Part shown: positions 21,694 through 34,707 of the stretch, piece after piece
How the letters are laid out: each line of letters opens with the position of its first letter
Position numbering within the stretch: the first letter of the stretch is position 1
The notes under the pieces: generated by a model
What the model was told of the DNA's origin: nothing
Seen by the model: the letters and a program-made list of their open reading frames with translations, nothing else
Databases searched by the model: none
Made by a program: the position numbers and the translations under genes
NCBI GenBank assembly: GCA_021234155.1
Contig: JAJEKV010000003.1
Location: 32,345,166 to 32,409,165 of the forward strand
Length of the DNA: 64,000 bases
DNA from: Isoetes taiwanensis
Lineage: Eukaryota > Streptophyta > Lycopodiopsida > Isoetales > Isoetaceae
Direction of reading: 5' to 3'

Positions 21694-24553
21694 GTTTCTT
21701 GTACTTCTAAAAGCATGCCACAAAGGTGCAAATAACACAACTTGTCACAAGTTCTAAACTTTCTTTAGAAGTTAATAGGAAATATTTTACTATGTCAATC
21801 AATTATCCTAATATTATTATGGTTATAAGGATGAGGGGGGTTTCTCATGCCCCCTCATCCACAACCCATACATGCATACCCCATGGACTCCCTTGAATCC
21901 CCAAATGCCGCTTAAAAGCCAATGGTCCAGATGATGACAGGTCATGGGGGATTTATGTATGTATCATTTGTTGCAGGTGTGTAGCCATGGGTGGGGACAT
22001 AGGCCATAGTTGTGAACCGTTGGATGAAAATATAGAAGCAAATCTTGGCGGTTGGTTGTGAGCAGGGGATGCAAGGAGTGTGTGAGAAAGAGGGGGTTTA
22101 ATTATTGGCCGTTGAAATTGGAAGGGAATTTGGGGCTTTTCATCTCGATCGTTCAAGACGAAGTTCGACATTAGGGAAACAATGAAGGAGGAATGAGAGT
22201 TTCGTGGTATTTGCTGTGCATTCTTCCTCCTGAGCATTCTGAGCATTCTGTGTTCGTAGATTGTGATCTCCAGGTTTTAGTTATGGTGGTCGGAGAGTGA
22301 CGGTGTTAAATGTGGCTGGGCACGTGGGTGGAAGGGGAATGAGGTAAGGAAGGCGTGGCTTCTTAAATGGGTGTGGGTTTTAGTGTTCCGCAGTTCGTTG
22401 GGGCGTTTTTGTGATAGCTCTGCTCGCGGTGATTGAAGGTTTTGGCGAATGAAGGTCGCGGAATTGAATTGAAGATTGTATGGCATAGAAATATAGACTA
22501 GTGGGGTCTTGGAATAGTATCAAAGAAATAGTATGCTTGGTCAAGTTATGGTTGGCAAATATAAAGGTATTAGAAAGTAGTTGGGGCAGCTACTTGCTTT
22601 CTGAATGGGTCCTAGATTTGTGTTAAAGCTAGAGAATTGAGTGTGTTTGGAATTTTGAAAGTTGTTGCTAAGCTTGAATTGGAAAGATGAAATTGTAGGA
22701 AGCTTGAAAGTTAGTTAAATTTGTGAATGCTAAAGAGAAAGAAAGTCGTTGGTAAGATTGCATTGAAATTGTGGACATGAAACTTATAATCAACAAAATT
22801 CAATTAACAAGTATTCAGGATGATCCACTTACCAGATTGAAGGATTATATGAGAGTTTTTACGCATTACAAAGGAGTAATGATCTTGAAGCACATGCTAT
22901 CCTCTAATTGAGTGCATAGTGTTTCTCGGTTAGTGTATAGTGTATAGTCCCCTCTTGAGGAGATGTGTTGGATATATGGCTGGTATATACCATCATGGCA
23001 AAATATGTTCTTTCTTTGTTATATCACATTCGATAAGAAAGGGGAAAACGAAAAGGAATTGTGCAAAACTGAACCGCTTATGAAGTTACAAAGTTTTAGG
23101 AAATTAAAGGCTGGTGCAAAAATTAGTATGACAAAGGATCTGGTGTGTTTGTAAGTACTTCATCAAAGAGTCTGATTAAGTGCTCAACTATGTTACACAT
23201 TAAACAACTTAATCCTTAGGGCCAGAAAAAATGATTTTCCCATGGTAAGATTCGCTTGCAAAAGTCATTTGAATGCATGGTCCAGAGCAAAATAAGTTGA
23301 TAGTCAAGTAATCCTGAAATAACTACTTATACATTAGCTGTTGAGACGACTCTTGGTCATGGATTTGCGAGAATTCCCATATTGGTCATGGATTTTTTTC
23401 ATATGGTTGCAAGTTGTCCTGTTTATTATCTTCATATGTTTGGAAGTAGTGAAAGCTTGAAACCTACTTAAAATTGTGAGGGCTTAAATTTAAGGGGACT
23501 ATTTATATATTGAGTAGTTTGTTTGATGTTGATGTTGCTTTGTATGTGCAGGGTACGGGTTGGAGAATAAGGTTTCGTGAGTGGTATTGGAAGCGTGACG
23601 TGCAGTGGAGGGTGGCTGTCATCTACGTTGTTTGGTAAGGTCATGGTATTTTTGGATTGTAATGAGTAAGGTTGTCTTGATGAGTTTGCTGGTGTGTTAA
23701 ACATTCTAGGATTTGGGTAGCAGGTAGTAGGTTGGATATTTGTGTATGTATGCGTGTTCGAAAGGACTGGAGTGTGAGGTTGTAATGCCAAGGTCTAGAG
23801 TAGAGATTGATCCTAGTCAGATATACTTTGCTGATGAGCTTAGAAGATTGAGGCGAAATGAGGATGGGTGAAGATGGTATGCAAATTTGGCTTAGAATAC
23901 CTTTCGCTCTTGACGATGGGTAGCCTTAGCATAACCCTTGCTCGTTTTTACTCTTGCAGGATGAAAAATAGGGTAGAGATAAATGGGCTTATATGCTTAT
24001 TCAAGGAAGGATTCTTCAAAATGCGTCCATTTGAAAGCTACAAATCCATGCTGACACCAAGGTTGAGTCTAAGAGTGGCGACAATACATATTTCTGCTCG
24101 ATTTCTTAAGTTCAAATATCAAAGCAACGGACTAAGAAGCGGTCTAGTTGAACAACGCACTCATAATTGAGCAAACATGTGAGATGGGATTAACATCCGA
24201 AAGTGTATCAGTGATAAATATAGGCTCCACTTTTGTTTGGAGACCTTCCTTTGCAGAAGCATGGGCATTCTATCGTTGTAAAGGAACAAACCTCAATGCC
24301 TGGTCATAGTTTTGCAGCTACTTGATCAGATCATATAGATTTTGGTATAAAAGGTAACGGTTCATATATGCAATCAGTGCCTAGCCGACTATATACTTGA
24401 CAATGCAACTCCTGGTTTTTGAAGTACATAAAATTTCTCTGGACATAGAATAGATATAATCTCATCTGGTACGATTTTAAATAGGTGTACAAGGAAAATT
24501 ATGGCCATAATTTCTGCTCAAGGTACAAATCCATACCTTGGTTTAATCTATTT

Positions 24554-25630
24554 GTAGTGAAAACTTGAAACTTACTTAAATTTGTGAGGGCTTAAATTTA
24601 AGGGAACTAGTTTGTTTGATGTTGATGTTACTTTGGAGGGTTCCGTGAGTGGAATTGGGAGCGTGCCGTGCAGTGGAGGGTGGCTGGGTGGCTGTCATCT
24701 ACGTTGTTTGGTAAGGTCATGGTATTTTTGGATTGTAATGAGTAAGGTTGTCTTGATGAGTTTGCTGGTGTGTTAAACATTCTAGGATTTGGGTAGCAGG
24801 TAGTAGGTTGGATATTTGTGTATGTATGCGTGTTCGAAAGGACTGGAGTGTGAGGTTGTAATGCCAAGGTCTAGAGTAGAGATTGATCCTAGTCAGATAT
24901 ACTTTGCTGATGAGCTTAGAAGATTGAGGCGAAATGAGGATGGGTGAAGATGGTATGCAAATTTGGCTTAGAATACCTTTCGCTCTTGACGATGGGTAGC
25001 CTTAGCATAACCCTTGCTCATTTTTACTCTTGCAGGATGAAAAATAGGGTAGAGATAAATGGGCTTATATGCTTATTCAAGGAAGGATTCTTCAAAATCG
25101 CCCATTTGAAAGCTACAAATCCATGCCGACACCAAGGTTGAGTCTAAGAGTGGCGACAATACATATTTCGCTTTCGATTTCTTAAGTTCAAATATCAAAG
25201 CAACGGACTAAGAAGCGGTCTAGTTGAACAACGCGACTCATAATTGAGCAAACATGTGAGATGGGATTAACATCCGAAAGTGTATCAGTGATAAATATAG
25301 GCTCCACTTTTGTTTGGAGACCTTTCTTTGCAGAAGCATGGGCATTCTATCGTTGTAAAGGAACAAACCTCAATGCCTGGTCATAGTTTTGTAGCTACTT
25401 GATCAGATCATATAGATTTTGGTATAAAAGGTAACGGTTCATATATGCAATCAGTGCCTAGCCGACTATATACTTGACAATGCAACTCCTGGTTTTTGAA
25501 GTACATAAAATTTCTCTGGACATAGAATAGATATAATCTCATCTGGTACGATTTTAAATAGGTGTACAAGGAAAATTATGGCCATAATTTCTGCTCAAGG
25601 TACAAATCCATACCTTGGTTTAATCTATTT
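24554..25630 (+). repeat. Hybrid third module from unequal exchange
   Basis: The left part has second-type markers (GAAAACTTGAAACTTAC, GTTACTTTGGAGGGTTCC) and the right part has first-type markers (GATTGTAATGAGTAAGG, then GATGGGTGAAGATGG). The switch lies near 24680-24740. It also lacks a 15 bp ATTTACATGTTGAGT piece near 24609, a deletion shared with unit 5 (near 44626). Confidence 0.8.
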
Positions 25631-25952
25631 GTAGTGAAAACTTGAAACTTACTTAAATTTGTGAGGGCTTAAATTTAAGGGAACTATTTACATGTTGAGT
25701 AGTTTGTTTGATGTTGATGTTACTTTGGAGGGTTCCGTGAGTGGAATTGGGAGCGTGCCGTGCAGTGGAGGGTGGCTGGGTGGCTGTCATCTACGTTGTT
25801 TGGTAAGGTCATGGTATTTTTGGATTGTCATGAGTAAGGTTGTGTTGGTGAGTCTGCTGATGTATTAAATATTCTAGGATTTGGGTAGCAGGTAGTAGGT
25901 TGAATATTTGTGTGTGTATGCGTGTTCGAAAGGACTGGAGTGTGAGGTTGTA

Positions 25953-27235
25953 ATGCCAAGGCCTAGAGTAGAGATTGATCCAAGTCAGACATACTCTGCT
26001 GATGAGCTTAGAAGATTGAGGCGAAATGAGTATAGGCGGAGATGGTATGCGGAGTTGTCTCAAGAGAGGAGAGATGAGTTGAGGCAGCGGAGAAGGGGTT
26101 CAGGTGGTCATCGGGTGGGGGGATTGGGTGGGAGGCATACTGAGGAAGAGGGTGTCAGTGGGCAGCAGATGCCAAGAGATGTGGAGAGTGTTCTAGAAGT
26201 GGCGATTGTGCCAAGCATGGCGGTTATACATTGGCAACGGCGTATACAAAGGATGCAAGCTCGTCCTATTCCATCTGGTAGTGAATTCATGTGGAACAGA
26301 TTTTGTGTGCATTGTCACATTGCGTTATTGCCTGGTGAGAAATCTTCTGTTGCAATCGCGGAGGGCGTATTCTACCAAAGTTACCTGAATTGCCTGTTCG
26401 CTGAGGGATGGATGTTTATGAGCAAAAGCGAGGATTTAATGCTAAAAGTCGTGCATTAAACCATCCGTTTGCCTTCAATGGGCTTGGTGTTTCTTTGGTG
26501 GAGAGTTTGTGTAGTTACGGATGCCATCCTCGATTTGCTTTGATGGGTAGGACATACCATAAAAATACATCCTACGCCAAAACTCGCCAGTCATTGCATT
26601 GGTATATTCATGACAAAGAGTGAGAGAGAGCGGGTTGCAAGAGAGGAAGTTATTGCTTGTTGCATGGGTGACGCGAATAGCGCCGACTCTAGAGGTCGTT
26701 AATCCCATCGTCGCATGATAAGGCGAAGTCAAGGAAATGCGCTTTGGAGTCCGTGTTCTTGACATTGAATGGGGCGATTATGAAGTGATGAAGTCTTTGC
26801 CATAGTGCATACAAATAACGCAAATACAATTAATCCAAGGATAGCGGTTTTTGGCTTCACCGGGATCAATGACCGTTTTTATGAGTATCTTTGGATCCAC
26901 AAGATGAACCCTTGCAATATCCGCTTATATTTCCGGTGGGGACGGCGGGTGGTTCCCCGATAATGACTAGCGGATGTCGCAATTTGGATTGGTATAGGTC
27001 ACGCTTTGCTCTATGAGGTGCGGTTCCTTCCGATTAGGGCGTCGACTTGTGAATACCTTGTGGATATGTATTCTAGGGTCGAAGAAGCAAAGCTGAATTT
27101 CTTGGCAACTAATGGATATGAGAGGTCGAGGTCTATGGTTGATAATTCAAATGTTGACGAGGATGATGATTTTGTTGAGAACCGGGGTGGGCGATATATC
27201 CGACGGTTTGCTCCTTCGATCTTTCATTGGTTCTA
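25953..27235 (+). pseudogene. Helitron Rep-like N-terminal relic (unit 3)
   Basis: The first part is open from 25953 to 26459 (MPRPRVEIDPSQ, CVHCHIALLPGEKSS, SYLNCLFAEGW). From 26500 the frame is repeatedly broken by changes at CAG/CTG sites relative to unit 2. It shares CAATGACC (a stop in place of CGA) with unit 4. The last part at 27006-27235 retains YLVDMYSRVEEAKLNFLATN. Confidence 0.7.
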
Positions 27236-27236
27236 G

Positions 27237-28311
27237 GTCTTCCTCTTACAGGTCATCCGGATGCGATAATGTGTAGTAGTAGATGAAGAAGCCATCTCGT
27301 AAATACAGCCCGTGATCGTGATCTAGTTAAGGGGCAGGTCAGCCTCTACCATTTCATTATGCAAGAGAGCATAAATATCTCTTTTCTCGCTGGTCCGATT
27401 CACGAGTGAAGTTTATCAAGTAGGAGTTTTAGTGATATCAATGTGATCAACATTGACTTGATTTACACACCGGTTCCTTGAACTTATCTAGCGACCTTTA
27501 GATTTTCTCTACAATATATGAGTCGCTCAAGTTGATTGAGCTAACCTATTCCATTTGGTTGGTTTGTATTAGTGAATATGCACTCCGGTTTCGTTCAAGA
27601 TGGGCACGTAGCACAATCTCGAGACAAAATACGCAATGCTAACTTCGCAATTCAGGAGTGGATGAGCCATGTAAGACATTTGCATGTTGCTTCCTTTGCA
27701 TTTGCAACACATTACCCTTGCGTAATGTTTGTTGTTTCTTGACAACTAGAGATGAATGTGGAGGGGCAGTACTAGCACTCACAAAGGAAGCACCTTGACT
27801 CTCGTCAATTAGAGGAGATGAACCGAGGTGGATACACCTACAAGCGAGATGGTGCAGCAGAAAATCAGCAACAATAATTCCAAATCTAGTAATCAAGTTA
27901 CGTATTATAAAGTATATTTTGCCCATACCTGGATGAGGCATGCTAAAAGAGTCAACTTCTGCTATCATATCTTCATCTTCACCAATTCCTTGGCTTCTAG
28001 AGTCACCATACAAATCAAGAAGCTCTTTTAACATATCATCGGGCACACCGGGCATTTTTTTACTCCCTTGCTAGGTTTTCCAATAAGATGCTAATCATTC
28101 GTGGTGGCGACCCATGCACAAGCTTGTCGCAATATTTGCAATTCCAACTCCTATTTCGGAGACATTCTTTGTAACATTTTTGGTACAAATATCCCAATAT
28201 TTGCTTTCGCACGGTGGCATTGTTCTTTACTCGATCAAAACGAATATTGAAGGAAAAATCAGACTTTGGAAAATCAGACCTTTGAATGAGATGAAAATAA
28301 AATGTAAACAT
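27237..28311 (-). pseudogene. hAT transposase relic (unit 3)
   Basis: Same antisense fragment as in unit 2. The BED region near 28060-28200 and the linker at 27639-28055 are recognisable; the CERNWS segment is destroyed by miscall-like changes around 27580-27615. Confidence 0.7.
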
Positions 28312-29240
28312 ACAATGAACTTAGGGTCAAATCAGTAGTTCCAGAGACCAAGACTTGATTGAAGAAATCACGCCAACAAATCCCCCTGAGACAAAGACTT
28401 GATTGAAGAAATCGCGTCAACAAATCCCCCGCCATAAACAAAATCCACATCAATCAAAATGCGTGCACGTTCTGTCACAAGTAGAATTCACAAAAGCCAT
28501 AGTTGCTTACACTCATAAGGTAGTCAAAGACCCATGTCTATAATGGGTGTTTGCTCAAACGATTCACACCGCAAGTCAAAATGGAAAAATCAATACAAAA
28601 TTTGAGGTTGTAGATAAGAAATTGCGGTTGAATGAAGAGTGCATAGCAAAGTTAATGTCCGCTTTGGCAAGGTCATATTCCGACCTGCTACCTTTGCTAC
28701 AACTAGAAACAAAAGGATAACCCACTTAGGAAAGCTAAGGACATATCCAAGGGTTGAGCTTTACTCGAAAGTATTTGTCATGAGTATTTACCTTTTCTCA
28801 GAGCTTTTCCACTCTCAAATGGCCCTCCATCCAACTCTATACACGGTAAGCATTTTAATAGTTAGAATGCAAGCACAACTTTTCAGCTTTTTAGTTATTG
28901 CATGCAACGTCATTCAAATTTTATTCTCAGTAACAATCAACAATTGCTTGCTTTGGTTGAACCCGTTCACTTGCAAAAGAGATGACTGAAATTCAATTTG
29001 CATTGGATTGAAATAAGTTCTTCTTTGTAATGTAATTTAGAAGACCCTATAATGCCTCATTTGCATACAAAATATTCATTTAGGCTAGATGCTTCTATTT
29101 ATTCTTTCTTCTCTGAATATGCGGCTTGAATGCATGTCTTGGCAAAAGCTTTTGTCTTGCGGTTAAAGCAAAGTATGTGTAGATTCACGCAATTCAAAGT
29201 ACCCATTTATGCATATTCATAAATACCGTGTTTAAAGACA

Positions 29241-29454
29241 CCTACCATTGTACCCTTGCTTGCATCGCAAGTGTATTTCAACTCTTTATGCAATGCTAAG
29301 ATTTGCAATCTAGATTCTTGGCTTAGATTTGGTCAATCTAGAGTTCTGAGCTCAGGGAAAGCTTCCAAGGGGACATCAAAGAAGGACATTTTGAATTTGA
29401 AAGAAAGGAAGCCCAAAGTGATATATGGGCAAATGTCCCCTTGATCTTGCATTA
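29241..29454 (+). pseudogene. Captured terminal exon, unknown gene (unit 3)
   Basis: Same fragment as 6250-6464. The acceptor GTTGCAGCACC reads TTTAAAGACACC here, matching the CAGC to CAAAG miscall pattern. Confidence 0.35.
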
Positions 29455-30000
29455 AATTTGCTAATTTCCAATGGAATTGTATTTTAATTACGCTGCAAAG
29501 AGTGAGACAGGAGGAGAGTATGGTTTGTTAATGAAGCTCGTTAGTGTCTTTGACTAGGTTGTTGAGGATGGCCACGTTGGTGTGCAATGTCCATTTAGTC
29601 ATTTAGAGGGGAAGTGAATCCAAGATTTTCAAGAACAAAGTTAACAAGTCCATATTACATTGTTCTTGCCGAAATTTTATCCAGCAAGCCCCTTTCGCCA
29701 AGAAGAAACAAGCAACGAGAATGGAAATTCAACACAATTTTACCCTTAACAAAAACTACAAACTGATCACATCAGTATCTTCACACTTGCATACAAATGC
29801 TTATCCATCATAGAAAAAATGTGACTGCATTTACGCATAGAGAACTTACTTCTATTCTACAACTGCCAACAAGTCTCCTGCTCGGCAAAAGCACAACTTT
29901 TCTTTAGTTCCCAAATTCACCTATACATACAGTTATGAAACAATAACTTAATATGTTTCCGGGTATGTAACGAAGTAAAATACAACTGAAAGTAAGATAC

Positions 30001-30315
30001 CTCTGTAGCATTTAGATCAGACAAAACAACCTGTATTACAGAGAATAAAGTAAGAAGAACTCCGCAAATTCAAATTAAAATCAAAAGGCTTACACATATG
30101 GGCCAGATTAATTACTTTTATGGGCGCTTCTCCTTCTGCCACAGCTGCTCTAATGCTGCATTTAGACAATCTTCTGCCTGTAAGACTCCTTAGGTGGAAA
30201 CTCAACCTTGCAAAACTAGATGAATACCTCTTGTTAGTCTGCAAGCTGAAAGAACCAGAAGAAGCATTGTTGCACGAGGCCTGCACTAGCTGGACAGGTG
30301 ATATCACAGCCCATG
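30001..30315 (-). pseudogene. Captured 5' gene end with transit-peptide-like exon (unit 3)
   Basis: Open from the 5' UTR-like region through SIRAAVAEGEAPIK to the donor. The start-codon region is altered (CCCATGATCGATCG), so the ATG cannot be placed. The small second exon (V-V-LSDLNATE) is intact. Confidence 0.45.
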
Positions 30316-30694
30316 ATCGATCGATCGAGTAGCATTTTCGGGCGGCCTCTATTCGTTTAGGGTAAACGAAAGAGGAAAAAACAGAGAGAGAGAGGGAAAA
30401 TTGTGACGAGGGTTTTTCCCCTTGTTTATTTTTTTTTTTTTTTAATCTAAATGTCATTTTGGCCCATTTTTTGTATTTAAGGCATTTGGAAGTTTTTTTT
30501 TGGGTTAAATACGTACTATATGTATTTTTCGGATCAATACGTTAAGTACGGTATTAAACAAAAGTATTGGAAATTTGGCAAAGCAACTTTAAGGTATAGT
30601 ACGTATAGTACTATGCAAGAGGTATTATACGTACCCAGAGGTAAAATACGCGTACGTAAACAACACTGTTCTCATCATTAACATTTTGTTTCAG

Positions 30695-30876
30695 CAGAGG
30701 TCAAATTTCATCTACCACGTTTGAAACATTTCCATAGATTGAGCAGAGCAAATAATAATGTTGGGCAATATTGCATGACGGACCATCTCCATGATGCATA
30801 TCATAAATTTATTCTTACCATATGGAAAGCTATTGGGTTAATGGGTTCATGTTGTATTCATATGCATTTTAAATAA
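30695..30876 (+). pseudogene. Captured exon-like fragment, unknown gene (unit 3)
   Basis: Same as 12615-12796, with FHLPRLKHFHRL in place of FDLPRLKHFHRL, a change shared with unit 4. Confidence 0.35.
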
Positions 30877-32482
30877 CCATTTTTTTTTGCATAGATATAT
30901 TGGCAACTACAGAGGTTAGAATTCTCCATGCTCAAACACAGTTCAATTTTTGTATGTTCGGAACTTAGATTCTTTTGATTTAATGCAAAACATCTTTCGT
31001 AACGAGTCGTTATGGTCAATATTCTTCTATCATGCGGGCACTGAACACAAGGCAACAAAGTGCAGGTTCAAATTATACACGTTCTAGCATGTATAGACGA
31101 GTTGGGGAAGAGAAACGTTTGCGGCGGCCTTGGCCCGCGATAAGTTTCTTGTACTTCTAAAAGCATGCCACAAAGGTGCAAATAACACAACTTGTCACAA
31201 GTTCTAAACTTTCTTTAGAAGTTAATAGGAAATATTTTACTATGTCAATCAATTATCCTAATATTATTATGGTTATAAGGATGAGGGGGGTTTCTCATGC
31301 CCCCTCATCCACAACCCATACATGCATACCCCATGGACTCCCTTGAATCCCCACCGTCTGCTTAAAAGCCAATGGTCCAGATGATGACAGGTCATGGGGG
31401 ATTTATGTATGTATCATTTGTTGCAGGTGTGTAGCCATGGGTGGGGACATAGGCCATAGTTGTGAACCGTTGGATGAAAATATAGAAGCAAATCTTGGCG
31501 GTTGGTTGTGAGCAGGGGATGCAAGGAGTGTGTGAGAAAGAGGGGTTTAATTATTGGCCGTTGAAATTGGAAGGGAATTTGGGGCTTTTCATCTCGATCG
31601 TTCAAGACGAAGTTCGACATTAGGGGAACAATGAAGGAGGAATGAGAGTTTCGTGGTATTTGCTGTGCATTCTTCCTCCTGAGCATTCTGAGCATTCTGT
31701 GTTCGTAGATTGTGATCTCCAGGTTTTAGTTATGGTGGTCGGAGCAAAAAAGGTGTTAAATGTGGTCGGGCACGTGGGTGGAAGGGGAATGAGGTAAGGA
31801 AGACCGTGGCTTCTTAAATGGGTGTGGGTTTTAGTGTTCCCAGTTCTGTTGGGCGCTTTTGTGATAGCCTGCTCGGTGATTGAAGGTTTTGGCGAATGAA
31901 GGTCCGTGGAATTGAATTGAAGATTGTATGGCATAGAAATATAGACTAGTGGGGTCTTGGAATAGTATCAAAGAAATAGTATGCTTGGTCAAGTTATGGT
32001 TGGCAAATATAAAGGTATTAGAAAGTAGTTGGGGCAGCTACTTGCTTTCTGAATGGGTCCTAGATTTGTGTTAAAGCTAGAGAATTGAGTGTGTTTGGAA
32101 TTTTGAAAGTTGTTGCTAAGCTTGAATTGGAAAGATGAAATTGTAGGAAGCTTGAAAGTTAGTTAAATTTGTGAATGCTAAAGAGAAAGAAAGCTGTTGG
32201 TAAGATTGCATTGAAATTGTGGACGTGCAGCTTATAATCAACAAAATTCAATTAACAAGTATTCAGATGATCCACTTACCAGATTCGAAGGATTATATGA
32301 GAGTTTATGCAGATTACAAAGGAGTAATGATCTTGAAGCACATGCTATCCTCTAATTCGAGTGCATAGTGTTTCTCAGTTAGTGTATAGTGTATAGTCCC
32401 CTCTTGAGGCAGATGTGTTGGATATATGGCTGGTATATACTATCATGGCAAAATATGTTGCTGCTGTTATATCACATTCTGA

Positions 32483-32895
32483 ATATGTAGCAAAATAACA
32501 GGGGGTTCCAGGGGGATTTGATATAGATATTTTTCTTGAAATCATAGACCATATCCCTAAAACAATTCAATGGGTTATTATAAAAAAAAACATAGATTTA
32601 AGATAAAAAATAGTCACATTAGCTCACTGGTTAGATTGGTTAAAGTAGTCTTATTAGGACATTGAGTTATTTTGGTAGAGGTTCGAATCCCCGTATTTCA
32701 TATTCTAAAAGCTTAAGCGAAACTGTATAGAGGCTCGATATACCATCAAAACCTTAGGCAAACTCGTATTCGACATCTTAAAATCATAGGCGTCCCCAAT
32801 CATAATTGAGCATAATCGAAACGAGAGGTGTCCAGAGGCTCCAACATACAGTCTGGGCCGTCGGATTGACAGATCCGACGACTGTGGTAGTCCAG
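32483..32895 (+). mobile_element. tRNA-related SINE-like insertion in unit 4
   Basis: About 413 bp absent from the other units replaces some 28 bp of unit sequence. It contains an internal Pol III promoter pair: TAGCTCACTGG (box A-like, 32620-32630) and GGTTCGAATCC (box B consensus, 32690-32700), 60 bp apart. A body follows with an inverted repeat GTCGGAT-tgacag-ATCCGAC (near 32862-32881). No clean target duplication or poly(A) tail was seen, so ends are approximate. It is not a functional tRNA, as the acceptor stem does not pair. Confidence 0.6.
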
Positions 32896-34707
32896 GGTGC
32901 AAAACTGAATCTGCTTATGAAGTTACAAAGTTTCAGAAATTAAAGGCTGGTGCAAAAAATTAGTATGACAAAGGATCTGGTGTGTTTGTAAGTACTTCAT
33001 CAAAGAGTCTGATTAAGTGCTCAACTATGTTACACATTAAACAACTTAATCCTTAGGGCCAGAAAAAATGATTTTCCCATGGTAAGATTCGCTTGCAAAA
33101 GTCATTTGAATGCATGGTCCAGAGCAAAATAAGTTGATAGTCAAGTAATCCTGAAATAACTACTTATACATTAGCTGTTGAGACGACTCTTGGTCATGGA
33201 TTTGCGAGAATTCCCATATTGGTCATGGATTTTTTTCATATGGTTGCAAGTTGTCCTGTTTATTATCTTCATATGTTTGGAAGTAGTGAAAGCTTGAAAC
33301 CTACTTAAAATTGTGAGGGCTTAAATTTAAGGGGACTATTTATATATTGAGTAGTTTGTTTGATGTTGATGTTGCTTTGTATGTGCAGTGGGGTTGGAGA
33401 ATAAGGTTTCGTGAGTGGTATTGGAAGCGTGACGTGCAGTGGAGGGTGGCTGTCATCTACGTTGTTTGGTAAGGTCATGGTATTTTTGGATTGTAATGAG
33501 TAAGGTTGTCTTGATGAGTTTGCTGGTGTGTTAAACATTCTAGGATTTGGGTAGCAGGTAGTAGGTTGGATATTTGTGTATGTATGCGTGTTCGAAAGGA
33601 CTGGAGTGTGAGGTTGTAATGCCAAGGTCTAGAGTAGAGATTGATCCTAGTCAGATATACTTTGCTGATGAGCTTAGAAGATTGAGGCGAAATGAGGATG
33701 GGTGAAGATGGTATGCAAATTTGGCTTAGAATACCTTTCGCTCTTGACGATGGGTAGCCTTAGCATAACCCTTGCTCGTTTTTACTCTTGCAGGATGAAA
33801 AATAGGGTAGAGATAAATGGGCTTATATGCTTATTCAAGGAAGGATTCTTCAAAATGCGTCCATTTGAAAGCTACAAATCCATGCTGACACCAAGGTTGA
33901 GTCTAAGAGTGGCGACAATACATATTTCTGCTCGATTTCTTAAGTTCAAATATCAAAGCAACGGACTAAGAAGCGGTCTAGTTGAACAACGCACTCATAA
34001 TTGAGCAAACATGTGAGATGGGATTAACATCCGAAAGTGTATCAGTGATAAATATAGGCTCCACTTTTGTTTGGAGACCTTTCTTTGCAGAAGCATGGGC
34101 ATTCTATCGTTGTAAAGGAACAAACCTCAATGCCTGGTCATAGTTTTGCAGCTACTTGATCAGATCATATAGATTTTGGTATAAAAGGTAACGGTTCATA
34201 TATGCAATCAGTGCCTAGCCGACTATATACTTGACAATGCAACTCCTGGTTTTTGAAGTACATAAAATTTCTCTAGACATAGAATAGATATAATCTCATC
34301 CGGGTACGATTTTAAATAGGTGTACAAGGAAAATTATGGCCATAATTTCTGCTCAAGGTACAAATCCATACCTTGGTTTAATCTATTTGTAGTGAAAACT
34401 TGAAACTTACTTAAATTTGTGAGGGTTTAAATTTAAGGGAACTATTTACATGTTGAGTAGTTTGTTTGATGTTGATGTTACTTTGGAGGGTTCCGTGAGT
34501 GGAATTGGGAGCGCCGCGGCAATGGAGGGTGGCCGGGTGGTCGTCATTACGTTGTTTGGTAAGGTCATGGTATTTTTGGATTGTCATGAGTAAGGTTGTG
34601 TTGGTGAGTCTGCTGATGTATTAAATATTCTAGGATTTGGGTAGCAGTGTAGTAGGTTGAATATTTGTGTGTGTATCGTGTTGAAAGGACCGGAGTGTGA
34701 GGTTGTA

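Larger units (their letters stand above)
13310..21936. repeat. Tandem array unit 2
   Basis: Length 8,627 bp. Without the 275 bp MITE and its 4 bp target duplication it is about 8,350 bp. It shows the unoccupied nested-Helitron site near 20500 and serves as the cleanest reference for much of the Rep and hAT sequence. Miscall-like changes cluster in 14900-15300. Confidence 0.93.
21937..31386. repeat. Tandem array unit 3 (internal triplication)
   Basis: Length 9,450 bp, longer than the core because the 1.1 kb Rep-start module is present three times (23446, 24554, 25631). The segment 26480-29700 is dense in CWG-associated differences from unit 2, whereas 24000-26400 and 30000-31100 are clean. 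Confidence 0.92.

Noticed and set aside
32612-32704. Functional tRNA gene
   Set aside because: Internal promoter boxes are present, but the acceptor and anticodon stems do not pair.
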